The notes below the pieces were generated by a model. It searched no databases and was not told the DNA's origin. It was given only the letters and a program-made list of their open reading frames with translations. Position numbers and translations under genes: made by a program. Positions 51,514-59,249 of a DNA stretch of 64,000 nucleotides are shown in pieces. Origin of the DNA: Falsiroseomonas sp051859025 (GTDB lineage: Bacteria; Pseudomonadota; Alphaproteobacteria; Acetobacterales; Acetobacteraceae); assembly GCF_051859025.1 (NCBI RefSeq), contig NZ_JBHYGL010000017.1, positions 13,130 to 77,129 on the forward strand, read 5' to 3'. The stretch's first letter is position 1. Each line of letters begins with the position of its first letter.

Positions 51514-52500
51514 TCAGTCCGCGAACTGGCCCGCTTGCACGATCAGCGGCCGCAGGCGGGCGATCTCGCTCGCCAGGAACCGCGTGTGATGGGCGGGGGT
51601 CGCTTCCTCCTCCGTCGCGACCGTCGTCAGCGTCTCCGCGAAGCGCTGCTTCAGGCGGTCGTCGCGCAGCGCGGCACGCATGGCCTGGGCCAGGCGCTGC
51701 TGGATCTCCGGCGGCGTGCCCGCGACGGCGTAGAGGCCGTGCCAGGCGGACATGATGAGGTCCACGCCCTGTTCCCGCGCCGTCGGCACATCGAAGCCCG
51801 CGACGCGTTCCGGCAGCGTCACCGCATAGGCCTTGATGCGCCCGTCCCGCGCGAAGGGCGCGGCGACCGTCACCTGTTCGCAGGAGATGTCGAGCCGCCC
51901 TGCCATCATCTCCGTCATCGCGGGCGCGCTGCCGCGGAAGACGATGGTGGTCGCGTTGCGGCCGGCGGCGTGCTGCATCAGCATGCCGCAGAGCTGGTTG
52001 GACCCGCCGAGGCCTGCATGGCCGAGGTTCAGCCTGTCTCCCTGTTCGCGCAGCACGGCCATGTAGGCCGGCAGGTCGCGCGCCGGGAAATCCGGGCGGG
52101 CGACGATGGCCATGCCGGTGTGGGACACCACGCCGAGCGGCGCGAAGCCGCGTTCGATGTTGAAGGGCAATTGCCTGTAGAGCGTTGCCGCGGCGGCCAG
52201 GCCGATATGGTGGATCATCAGCGTGTGGCCATCAGGGCGGGACTGCGCGACGCGGGCGGCGGCGATGGTGCCGCCGGCGCCGGTGACGTTTTCCGCCGCC
52301 ACGGGCTGGCCCAATTCCCGCGACATCCCTTCCGCCAGCAGGCGGGCGATCATGTCGGTGGGCCCGCCCGCGGCGAAGGGGATGGCGATGGTCAGCGGGC
52401 GGTTGGGGAAGGATTGCCCCGTTGATTGGGCCCAGCCCTGGCTGCCGATGAAGGGCAGGGCGAGCGCGCTGCCCAGCAGCGTACGACGATGGATGCGCAT
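51514..52500 (-). CDS. Bug/TctC-family periplasmic receptor
   Basis: A 328-residue tripartite tricarboxylate transporter receptor-like protein: signal MRIHRRTLLGSALALPFIGSQ, ending GWAQ, then FPNRPLTIAIPFAAGGPTDMIARLLAEGMS and GRLDISCEQVTVAAPFARDG. No TctA/TctB membrane genes are adjacent, as for all Bug proteins here, so it may be a sensor or serve a remote transporter. It lies between pcaG and the LivK-like gene. Confidence 0.92.
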   Translation of the reverse strand: MRIHRRTLLGSALALPFIGSQGWAQSTGQSFPNRPLTIAIPFAAGGPTDMIARLLAEGMSRELGQPVAAENVTGAGGTIAAARVAQSRPDGHTLMIHHIGLAAAATLYRQLPFNIERGFAPLGVVSHTGMAIVARPDFPARDLPAYMAVLREQGDRLNLGHAGLGGSNQLCGMLMQHAAGRNATTIVFRGSAPAMTEMMAGRLDISCEQVTVAAPFARDGRIKAYAVTLPERVAGFDVPTAREQGVDLIMSAWHGLYAVAGTPPEIQQRLAQAMRAALRDDRLKQRFAETLTTVATEEEATPAHHTRFLASEIARLRPLIVQAGQFAD

Positions 52501-52576
52501 GAAATCCTCCCGTTGGTCGAGGCCGTGGCGCGGCCTTCTGTGATGGGGAAGTGTCTCATCCGGGGTGGCGGCGGCG

Positions 52577-53173
52577 TCAATCCTCGAAGAAGGGCGTTTC
52601 CTCCGCCGCCGGGCCGCGCAGGCGGATGTCGAAGCGGAAGATGCGGGCGCCGTTCTCCGTGCCTTCCGGCACCGCGACCAGCTTCGGGCGCAACGCGGCG
52701 GGCACGAGTGCCAGCACCGGATCGGCGGCATGCGCGGCTTCGTGATCGGGGAAGAAGACCGTGGTCTGGGCGCGGCGCATCAGGCCGGCGCCCATGATGG
52801 CGATGTTGATGTGGGGCGCGCGCGGTCCGGCGGCATCGGCGTAGCCGCCCGGCATGACGGTGCGGAATTCGTAGCGGCCTTCGCCATCCGTCCAGGCGCG
52901 GCCCCAGCCGAGGAAATCAGGGTCCGCCCGGTCCCGCCCGGGGTCGAGCGGATGGTCGAAATGGCCGGCGGCATCGGCCTGCCAGGCTTCCAGGATCATG
53001 TTGAGGCAGGGCACCGCCTCCTCCCGCCTCACCTGGCCGCGGAGGATGATGACCTCCCCCTTCGTCGTGGGGGCAGCGCCCTCCGCGGCGATGGTCAGGT
53101 CGTTGTCGCCATCGCGGAACAGGGTGCGGGGGAAGAAGGGGCCGATGGTGTGTTCGGAGGAGGGGATGGACAT
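52577..53173 (-). CDS. pcaG: Protocatechuate 3,4-dioxygenase alpha subunit
   Basis: A 198-residue alpha chain: EHTIGPFFPRTLF, EVIILRGQVRREE, MILEAWQADAAGHFDHPLD, GRYEFRTVMPGGYAD, RAPHINIAIMGAGLMRRAQT. It pairs with PcaH; the alpha chain lacks the iron ligands, consistent with this sequence. The ATG at 53173 is preferred; a GTG at 53188 overlapping the pcaH stop is an alternative. Ring-cleaves protocatechuate to beta-carboxy-cis,cis-muconate. Confidence 0.92.
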   Translation of the reverse strand: MSIPSSEHTIGPFFPRTLFRDGDNDLTIAAEGAAPTTKGEVIILRGQVRREEAVPCLNMILEAWQADAAGHFDHPLDPGRDRADPDFLGWGRAWTDGEGRYEFRTVMPGGYADAAGPRAPHINIAIMGAGLMRRAQTTVFFPDHEAAHAADPVLALVPAALRPKLVAVPEGTENGARIFRFDIRLRGPAAEETPFFED

Positions 53174-53184
53174 GGCGGGGGCGC

Positions 53185-53901
53185 TCACGGTGCGCTCGGC
53201 GTGGCGTGGCGGCCGCGCAGCACGATGTCGAAGGTGAAGCCGAGGTACTGGTCGCCGACCTCCGCCGGCGGCAGGTCCCTGGCGATAAGGCGGTTGCGCG
53301 CCGCCTCCTCCGGCACGGATTGCAGGATGCGGTCCAGCGCGTTCAGCGGATCCCCCGCGAAATACATCTGGGTGACGAGGCGGGAGAGGGAGGAAGGGCC
53401 GATGACGGAGAAATGCACATGCGGCGGCCTCCACCAGGTCTCCTTCACGGGCACCGGGTAGGCGCCGGGCTTGATGGTGAAGAAGGCGTAGCGGCCTTCA
53501 TCATCTGTGCGGACCCGGCCATTGCCGACGAAATTGGGGTCGAGCGGCGCGGCGCGCTGGTCGATCGGGTTGAAGTAGCGGCCGGAGGCATTGGCCTGCC
53601 ACAGCTCCACCACCGCGCCACGGACCGGGCGCCCATCCTCATCCAGCACCTGGCCGGCGAGGTGCATGAGTTGCCCGATGGCGGGGCGGCCGGGGATGGG
53701 CTCCGCCAGGTTCGCCTCGCCGCAGGGCAGCTTGCGGTGGAGCCGTAGCGGGAATGTGGCTTCGGTACGCGTCGCGGGGCGGCGGATCAGGGGCTGGGAC
53801 GGCGTGTGCGTCCAGGTATTCGGGTAGCCCGCGATGGGTACCTCGGGCTGCACGCCCTGCGGCCAGGGATCGAAGCGATCCGGGACGGTCTCGTGGTTCA
53901 T
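53185..53901 (-). CDS. pcaH: Protocatechuate 3,4-dioxygenase beta subunit
   Basis: A 238-residue catalytic beta chain. Fe(III) ligands are at the expected places: Tyr109 (GRYFNP), Tyr148 (GAYPVP), His161 and His163 (RPPHVHFSV). The N-terminus PNTWTHTPSQPLIRRPATRTEATFP matches the family. It lies upstream of pcaG in the same direction. No other pca genes (pcaB, C, D) are in the window. Confidence 0.94.
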   Translation of the reverse strand: MNHETVPDRFDPWPQGVQPEVPIAGYPNTWTHTPSQPLIRRPATRTEATFPLRLHRKLPCGEANLAEPIPGRPAIGQLMHLAGQVLDEDGRPVRGAVVELWQANASGRYFNPIDQRAAPLDPNFVGNGRVRTDDEGRYAFFTIKPGAYPVPVKETWWRPPHVHFSVIGPSSLSRLVTQMYFAGDPLNALDRILQSVPEEAARNRLIARDLPPAEVGDQYLGFTFDIVLRGRHATPSAP

Positions 53902-53911
53902 GGTCTCGTTT

Positions 53912-53986
53912 CCCCGCGCCCGGTTCAGCGGGCGCGGGGGCAGCGTGGCCCGGCGCGGGGCTACCCGTCAACGTTATGTTTCATAA
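53912..53986. promoter_or_regulatory. Hairpin and short palindrome upstream of pcaHG
   Basis: A strong hairpin CCCCGCGCCCG/CGGGCGCGGGG at 53912-53939, followed by AT-rich DNA with the palindrome TTATG/CATAA (53974-53986, spacer TTT). The palindrome lies about 70-85 bp before the pcaH start. It could be the operator/promoter of pcaHG, the hairpin a 5' leader structure. No T run makes it an unlikely terminator. Confidence 0.4.
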
Positions 53987-53989
53987 TAA

Positions 53990-54784
53990 TCAGGTGGTGG
54001 GCGTGCGGAACATCGGCAGACCCCGGACATCGGCCACGCGGTTCATCATGGCGGTCGGCGGGCCCTGGTAGTAGTTGCGGCGGCTGACGGCGTGGCCGGT
54101 GATGCGGTGCATGGCGATGGCGGATTCGGCGGCCTTCACCAGCAGCCCGTAGCTGTGCAGCAGCGGCACGCCGGCGATGGTATAGACGCCGCGCGCGGCC
54201 AGCAGCGCGGCGGTGGAGCCCGTGAGGAACAGCACCTCCGCCCCCGCTTCCACGGCACGCTCGCCAGCGGCCTCGACGGCGGCGACATAGGCCAGCGCCT
54301 CATCCTCCCGCGTGAACATCGCGTTGTTGCCGGGGGAATGGCCGGTGTTCTCGATGGAGGCGAGGCGGCTCGCGAGGCCGTAGCCCGTCACGATCTCCCG
54401 GTACCGCGACACCATCTTGGGGTGCTGCACCAGCATCCCGAAGCGTTCGCCCATTGTGCAGGCGGTGAAGCACAGCACCTCCATGAAGGAGATGACGGGG
54501 ATGTCGAGGAGCTCGCGGAGTTCCACTAGGCCGGTGTCGAGCGAATTGGCGATGACGAAGGCGTCGTAGCCGCCCTCTCGCCGCAGCTTGAGGGCTGTCT
54601 CGACGAATTCGCGCACGTCGTAGTGCCAGATGGACCGGTACTGGTCGCCGAGCGCGCCATGCGGCGTGCCATGCACCTCCACCGTCGTGCCCGGCGCCGC
54701 CACGGCGTCGCAGAGCGTTTTCGTCGTCGAGAGAAAATTCGACATCGCCGTCTCGGAGGAGATCAGCTGGTACCAGATCTTCAT
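53990..54784 (-). CDS. Asp/Glu/hydantoin racemase-fold protein lacking both catalytic Cys
   Basis: A 264-residue protein of the Asp/Glu racemase superfamily. The usual first Cys (VIACFxDPGL) reads VIANSLDTGL and the second (LGCAGM) reads LTGSTAAL, so both acid/base cysteines are absent. The fold pattern otherwise is complete (DAFVIANS, IPVISFMEVLCF, VAAVEAAGERAVEAGAEVLFL). Cannot be an ordinary Cys-dependent racemase; may bind a ligand or use other chemistry. It lies between pcaH and a Bug receptor. Confidence 0.85.
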   Translation of the reverse strand: MKIWYQLISSETAMSNFLSTTKTLCDAVAAPGTTVEVHGTPHGALGDQYRSIWHYDVREFVETALKLRREGGYDAFVIANSLDTGLVELRELLDIPVISFMEVLCFTACTMGERFGMLVQHPKMVSRYREIVTGYGLASRLASIENTGHSPGNNAMFTREDEALAYVAAVEAAGERAVEAGAEVLFLTGSTAALLAARGVYTIAGVPLLHSYGLLVKAAESAIAMHRITGHAVSRRNYYQGPPTAMMNRVADVRGLPMFRTPTT

Positions 54785-54796
54785 GCTGCAGGCGCC

Positions 54797-55765
54797 TCAG
54801 TTGAAGGAAAGGCCGGTGGCTTCGACGGGCTTCGTGACATCGGCGATGCGTTCGCCGATGAAGCCGCGGAAGGCATCGGGGGTGGTGGGCGTGGGGGTGG
54901 CGCCCAGGCCGCGCAGGCGGGCGGCGAGGTCGGCATCCTGGACCACGGCGGCGCAGGCTTCCGAGAGGCGACGCACGATATCGGGCGGCGTGCGGGCGGG
55001 GGCGAGCAGGCCCATGTAGCTGGAGGAGACGTAGCCGGGGACGCCGGCCTCCGCGATGGTCGGCAGTTGCGGCAGAAGGTCGGAACGCTGCGGCGTGCCG
55101 ACGGCGAGCGCCTTCACATGGCCGAGCGAGATCGCCTCCATCACCGGGGGCAAATTCTCGAACAGCAGCTGGATGCGGCCGGCGCGGAGGTCGAGCAGGG
55201 ATTGCGAGGTGCCGCGATAGGGCACGTGGGTGATCTGCACGCCGGCCAGGGCGCAGAACATCTCCCCGCTAAGATGCGCGACGGAGCCGGGGCCGGCGGA
55301 GCCGAAATTGATGACGCCAGGCTGCGCCTTCGCCATGGCGATCAGCGCGGCCACGCTGTCCACCGGGAAATCCTTGTTGGTGACAAGGACGATGGGGCTG
55401 TCCGTCAGCTGCGCCACCGGCGCCAGGTCCCGCAGCGGATGGTAGCGGATGCCCGCCTGCATCACGGGGTTCACCGCGATGGAACCCGGCGTGCCGCAGA
55501 GCAGCGTATGGCCATCGGGCTGCGCGTTCACCACCTGCATCGCACCGATGGTGCCGCCCGCGCCGGCGACATTGTCCACCACCACCTGCTGCGAGAGGCG
55601 GTTCGACAACCCCTGCGCCACCAGGCGCATCATGATGTCGGTGCCGCCACCGGGGGTGAAGGGGACGATGACGCGGATGGGGCGGCTGGGCCAGACATCC
55701 TGCGCCAAGGCGGGGCTGGCGATGGTGGCGGTGAGGGCAGAGAGGATTGTGCGGCGGGTCGGCAT
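54797..55765 (-). CDS. Bug/TctC-family periplasmic receptor
   Basis: A 322-residue receptor: twin-arginine-like signal MPTRRTILSALTATIASPALAQ, WPSRPIRVIVPFTPGGGTDIMMRLVAQGL and HVPYRGTSQSLLDLRAGRIQLLFENLPPV in part, the Bug signature. 12 bp separate it from each racemase-fold neighbour, implying a racemase/Bug/racemase transcription unit. No transporter membrane genes nearby. Confidence 0.93.
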   Translation of the reverse strand: MPTRRTILSALTATIASPALAQDVWPSRPIRVIVPFTPGGGTDIMMRLVAQGLSNRLSQQVVVDNVAGAGGTIGAMQVVNAQPDGHTLLCGTPGSIAVNPVMQAGIRYHPLRDLAPVAQLTDSPIVLVTNKDFPVDSVAALIAMAKAQPGVINFGSAGPGSVAHLSGEMFCALAGVQITHVPYRGTSQSLLDLRAGRIQLLFENLPPVMEAISLGHVKALAVGTPQRSDLLPQLPTIAEAGVPGYVSSSYMGLLAPARTPPDIVRRLSEACAAVVQDADLAARLRGLGATPTPTTPDAFRGFIGERIADVTKPVEATGLSFN

Positions 55766-55778
55766 GGCGGGGGCTCCC

Positions 55779-56591
55779 TCAGGTCAGGCCGGGAACGGTC
55801 GGGTAGACCGGGCCGTAATGCTTGCGGATCTCGGCGATCTGGTCCTCGCCGGGGGGCGCATAGGCCAGGCGCTTGGAGGTGAAGCGGCCGCCCATCAGGC
55901 GGTTCATGCGCACCGCCATCTCCCCCATCTTGATGAGGCTGGTGATGCCGTTCAGCACCGGCGCGCCGCGGCCTGCATCATGGACGCCCGCATCGGCGAG
56001 CAGCGCCATGGCGACGCCGCCGGCGGGGATCACGACCTCCGCCCCGCGCGCCACCGTCTCCGCCGCCGCGGCCTGGAATTGCTCCAGGATGCGCGACCGG
56101 GCCTCGCGGTCCGTGAAACCTTCCTTGAGGTCGAGGATGCGTTCCATCTGCATCCGTGCGGTGCCGGCAAGGCGCGTGCGCAGGCCGGCGCGATCGACGT
56201 TTTCCAGGATGCGGGCGGTGAATTTCTCGTTGAGCGTGACGAGGGAGAAGCTGGCGCCCATGATGCTGGCGAGGTGCAGCGCCGTCTCGCACAGGCCCAG
56301 CACGGGGATGTTCGCGATCTCCCGACATTCGCGGAGGCCGGGGTCGGCGATGTTGCCGATCAGGAAGGCGTCGTAGCCCTGGTCCATGGCCGTGACGACG
56401 TTGCGCATGACCTCCCCGCTCTCGAGGTATTCGAGGTAGCGGTACTGGTCGGCGACGCCGCCGATCTGGGTGATGCCATGCACCACCACCTCGGTATCGG
56501 GGTCCTTCACGCCATCGATGATCCGGCGCAGTACCGGATGGTAGTGCCCCCAGGCCGCGCTGCGCGACATGGATTGGTACCAGAGCTTCAT
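55779..56591 (-). CDS. Second racemase-fold protein lacking both catalytic Cys
   Basis: A 270-residue paralogue of the protein at 53990-54784: both open MKxWYQ and share VEVHG/VVVHG and the DPGL-type motif. The first Cys site reads LIGNIADPGL (Asn in place of Cys) and the second IPAGGVAMAL (Gly). The start ATG at 56591 matches that paralogue's N-terminus. It is 13 bp upstream of the Bug gene on the same strand. Possibly ligand-binding or noncanonical isomerase. Confidence 0.85.
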   Translation of the reverse strand: MKLWYQSMSRSAAWGHYHPVLRRIIDGVKDPDTEVVVHGITQIGGVADQYRYLEYLESGEVMRNVVTAMDQGYDAFLIGNIADPGLRECREIANIPVLGLCETALHLASIMGASFSLVTLNEKFTARILENVDRAGLRTRLAGTARMQMERILDLKEGFTDREARSRILEQFQAAAAETVARGAEVVIPAGGVAMALLADAGVHDAGRGAPVLNGITSLIKMGEMAVRMNRLMGGRFTSKRLAYAPPGEDQIAEIRKHYGPVYPTVPGLT

Positions 56592-56718
56592 GGGCGCGAA
56601 GCCCCGCGCGTGACCTGGCCCATCGGCCGCTTCCTTCCCCGTGCCGGGGCTCAGGCGGCCACGGCTTCGGGACATTCAACAGGAAGCGGCGGGCGGGCGG
56701 TAGTCCATAGGTTCCGGA

Positions 56719-56889
56719 ATGCGGGATTTTCTGATGGTGCTGGGGTCCAAACCCAATCAGACCCGAGGCGGATGGCCGAGGATCGCGTGGCAGGCCGCCA
56801 GGAAGGGCGCGCCGCCGATGCTGGTTGCATCGGCAAGCGGCCTGACGCCGCGGATGCCGCGCGAGACCGGCCAGGCGCCCGGCGGATGA
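56719..56889 (+). CDS. Small ORF spanning the repeat element
   Basis: A 56-residue frame from ATG at 56719 through both terminal repeats' interior, with the stop in the right repeat. It reads MRDFLMVLGSKPNQ, then TRGGWPRIAWQAARKGAPPM and SGLTPRMPRETGQAPGG. It may be a real small gene inside a repeat or an accident of the element's composition. No homologue recognised. Confidence 0.3.
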   Translation: MRDFLMVLGSKPNQTRGGWPRIAWQAARKGAPPMLVASASGLTPRMPRETGQAPGG

Positions 56890-56904
56890 TTGGGTTTGGA
56901 CCCC
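56742..56904. mobile_element. 163-bp MITE-like element with 18-bp terminal inverted repeats
   Basis: GGGGTCCAAACCCAATCA (56742-56759) and its exact reverse complement (56887-56904) bound a 163-bp segment with no transposase, the form of a MITE or similar miniature repeat. The right end supplies the last base of the TAG that ends the FAD oxidase gene. No clear target-site duplication is visible. The rest of the 312-bp gap (56592-56903) outside the element has no gene I can support. Confidence 0.7.
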
Positions 56905-58316
56905 TAGTCCAGGACCTCCGGGGGCGCTTCCCGGTCGGTCTCGTAGAGTTCCAGCGGCGGGACGGCGCCCGGCTTCCAGTCCGGATCGTCCCAGGCAGCC
57001 ATCTTGCCGGGGTTGAGCAGGCCCTTGGGGTCCGCCTGGCGCTTGAAGTCAAGCTGCGCCTGGTCGACCAGCTTCATGCCGCCTTCCTCCAGCAGGAAGG
57101 TGTGCGGGTTGAAGATGGGGCTGCCGGCTTCCTCATGGATGCGCATGATCTCGTCCAGGCGTTCTTCCGTGGTGAATCGGACGATCTGCAGGCCGATGGC
57201 GCAGACCTGGCCCGCGAAGCGCACGGCTTCGACATGGAACAGGACCTCATCCCCGAAGCGCTTTTCGAGTTTCTCGATGAGGGAGAGGTGGTCGGGCGCG
57301 GGAAACAGGGATTGCAGGTAGGTGATCGTCTTGTCGGTCTTCAGCACCTGCAGCGTGGTGTGGTTCCAGGAGTGTTCGTAGCAGGGCACGGCGGCGTCTT
57401 CCGTGCGTTCGCGGTGGATCTCCTGCCCGGCATGGTCCGCGACCAGCGCATCCAGCAGCGCGAGGTCCGGCGCCGCCACCATCAGGCAGGCGACGGCCAT
57501 CCCAGCGGGCACCTTCGCGCCCCACTGGCGAAAATGGTTCTGCGGAAGGGGCGCGGGGACGACGCAGGCGAGCTTCTTCGTGATGTCGTCCCGCCGCGCC
57601 AGCGCATCCGCGAAGCGGCAGGCGGCGAGGAGCGTCGCGAAGGCGACGACGACATCGATCCAGTCATGCGCGGGGGCGAGTGGCATCTCCAGCGCCGTGA
57701 TGATGCCGTTGGTGCCATAGGCGTGGTTGGCCTGCTGGATGTCCGCGCCGCGCAATTCCAGTACCCGGGGCTCGGCCTCCATCGTCATCACGCGCAGGCC
57801 GAGGATGTTGCCCGGCGCGCGCAGCCCGCCCCAGGTGATGCTGCCGACGCCGCCCGACCCGCCGGCGATGAAGCCCCCCAGCGTCGCTGTGCGCAAGGTG
57901 GAGGGATGGATGCGAAGCTCGCCGCCGACATCGCGCCGGCATTGCGCATCGAGGTCGATCATCCGGATGCCGGCCTCCGCGCGCACAAGGCCGGGCTCGG
58001 CGTGGAGGATGCGGTTCATGCGCAGCATGTCGACCACGATGCCGCCCCGCAGCGGCATGGCCTGGCCGTAATTGCCGGTGCCGCCGCCGCGGGGCGTGAC
58101 CGGGACACCTGCCGCGAAGGCTGCGGCGAGTAGGGCGCGCAACTCGTGTTCATCGCGCGGCGCCACCACGGCCTCCCCGGTCACGCGGTTGAGCTGGCGC
58201 TTGAGGATGGGGGAGTACCAGAAGAAGTCGCGCGACTTCTGGCGCACCAAAGCGGGGTCGGTGGTCCAGTCGAGGGCGGGGAGTGCCTGCATCACCGCCG
58301 TCACGCTGCCCGTCAT
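56904..58316 (-). CDS. FAD-linked oxidase (VAO/GlcD-type)
   Basis: A 470-residue FAD-binding oxidase: GVPVTPRGGGTGNYGQAMPLRGGIVVDM in part for the FAD loop, GGSGGVGSITWGGLRAPG, and the C-terminal DPKGLLNPGKM typical of this group (lactate, glycolate or aromatic-alcohol oxidases). Substrate unknown. The ATG overlaps the creatininase stop by four bases. The stop codon TAG uses the first base of the adjoining repeat element, so the native C-terminus may have been altered. Confidence 0.9.
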   Translation of the reverse strand: MTGSVTAVMQALPALDWTTDPALVRQKSRDFFWYSPILKRQLNRVTGEAVVAPRDEHELRALLAAAFAAGVPVTPRGGGTGNYGQAMPLRGGIVVDMLRMNRILHAEPGLVRAEAGIRMIDLDAQCRRDVGGELRIHPSTLRTATLGGFIAGGSGGVGSITWGGLRAPGNILGLRVMTMEAEPRVLELRGADIQQANHAYGTNGIITALEMPLAPAHDWIDVVVAFATLLAACRFADALARRDDITKKLACVVPAPLPQNHFRQWGAKVPAGMAVACLMVAAPDLALLDALVADHAGQEIHRERTEDAAVPCYEHSWNHTTLQVLKTDKTITYLQSLFPAPDHLSLIEKLEKRFGDEVLFHVEAVRFAGQVCAIGLQIVRFTTEERLDEIMRIHEEAGSPIFNPHTFLLEEGGMKLVDQAQLDFKRQADPKGLLNPGKMAAWDDPDWKPGAVPPLELYETDREAPPEVLD

Positions 58317-59098
58317 GCTTCGTCTTCCCTGATCCAGGCCGCGACATCGAAGGCGGCGAGTTGCGTGAACAGCGATGCCAGCGCCGCCGCCGCGTGGTCC
58401 AGCAGCGCCTGCCCCATGGCGGGCGAGGCCACTGCGGCGTTGCCGACGGCGCCGGCGGGGTGCAGGTCCTGCGCCTGCCACCCCGGCGGCATGGCACGCA
58501 GCGCCGGCGGCAGGGCCATCAGGCGGCTGGTGAAGTCGCGGGCGCTTTCCATCCGCACGCTGGCGGGGGAGAGGGCCAGCATCAGCGCCGTCTCGTCCCG
58601 CCCGGCATGGATGCCGAAGGCGGCCTCCACCGGATCATGCAAGGCGGCCGGGCGGCCATGGCGCGGCCAGGCGGTGTTGAGGACCAGGATGCTGTGCGCC
58701 AGCCGGATGCGTAAGGCGGCGGTTTCCAGCACGGGGATGTTGCCGCCATGGCTGTTGATGATGACCAGGCGGTCGATCCCTGCCCGCGCAACGCTGGCGC
58801 CGATATCCGTGACCAGCGCCAGCAGCGTCTCGGCGGACAGCGTCAGCGAACCGGGATAGCGCAGATGCTCTGCGGCGAGCGCGACCTTCACCGTGGGCAG
58901 GACCAGCAATGGAAGCTCGGCCGGCAGCCGCGCCAGCGTGGCGTGGACGACACCTTCGCCGATCACGGTGTCCACGGAAAGCGGCAGATGCGGTCCGTGC
59001 TGTTCCGTGCTGGCCACGGGCAGCAGCGCGATGGTGTTGCGTGGCAATTCCCGAAAGGCGGGCCAGGGAAGGTCCTGCCAGAGGCGCGTGGCGGTCAT
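58313..59098 (-). CDS. Creatininase-family amidohydrolase
   Basis: A 261-residue Zn/Mn amidohydrolase: EQHGPHLPLSVDTVI (Glu32, His34, Asp43 as metal ligands), INSHGGNIPVLETAA and GRDETALMLALSP. The family opens creatinine, or acts on formamidopyrimidine or mycofactocin peptides. Here it begins the long - strand run with FAD oxidase downstream. A cyclic amide or lactam substrate is plausible in view of neighbouring hydantoinases, inferred from context. Confidence 0.9.
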   Translation of the reverse strand: MTATRLWQDLPWPAFRELPRNTIALLPVASTEQHGPHLPLSVDTVIGEGVVHATLARLPAELPLLVLPTVKVALAAEHLRYPGSLTLSAETLLALVTDIGASVARAGIDRLVIINSHGGNIPVLETAALRIRLAHSILVLNTAWPRHGRPAALHDPVEAAFGIHAGRDETALMLALSPASVRMESARDFTSRLMALPPALRAMPPGWQAQDLHPAGAVGNAAVASPAMGQALLDHAAAALASLFTQLAAFDVAAWIREDEA

Positions 59099-59124
59099 GC
59101 GGCGGGGTTATCGAAGCCCTGGGC

Positions 59125-59193
59125 GACGCGCAAGCGCGTTGCACCCGGACGCGCAAGCGCGTTGGACCCGGACGCGCAAGCGCGTTGGACAAG
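59125..59193. repeat. Three tandem copies of a 23-bp repeat
   Basis: Units at 59125-59147, 59148-59170 and 59171-59193 share GACGCGCAAGCGCGTTG, each with the inner palindromic CGCGCAAGCGCG. They lie between divergent genes (creatininase at 59098 and Bug at 59250), so they may be a regulator-binding array or a slippage product. Unit-to-unit differences are at the last few bases. Confidence 0.85.
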
Positions 59194-59249
59194 CACGGCC
59201 ATGCTGTGGGACCGTTTCATCCTCCCCGCGCCCCGATTCAGGATGCCCG

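Noticed and set aside
56651..57052. - strand frame across the repeat element and the end of the FAD oxidase
   Set aside because: Shadow of the oxidase in another frame; Arg/Ser/Pro-rich without motifs.
55449..58133. Long + strand frame across the racemase-fold and FAD oxidase genes
   Set aside because: Antisense to supported genes and crosses the repeat element; no domain seen.
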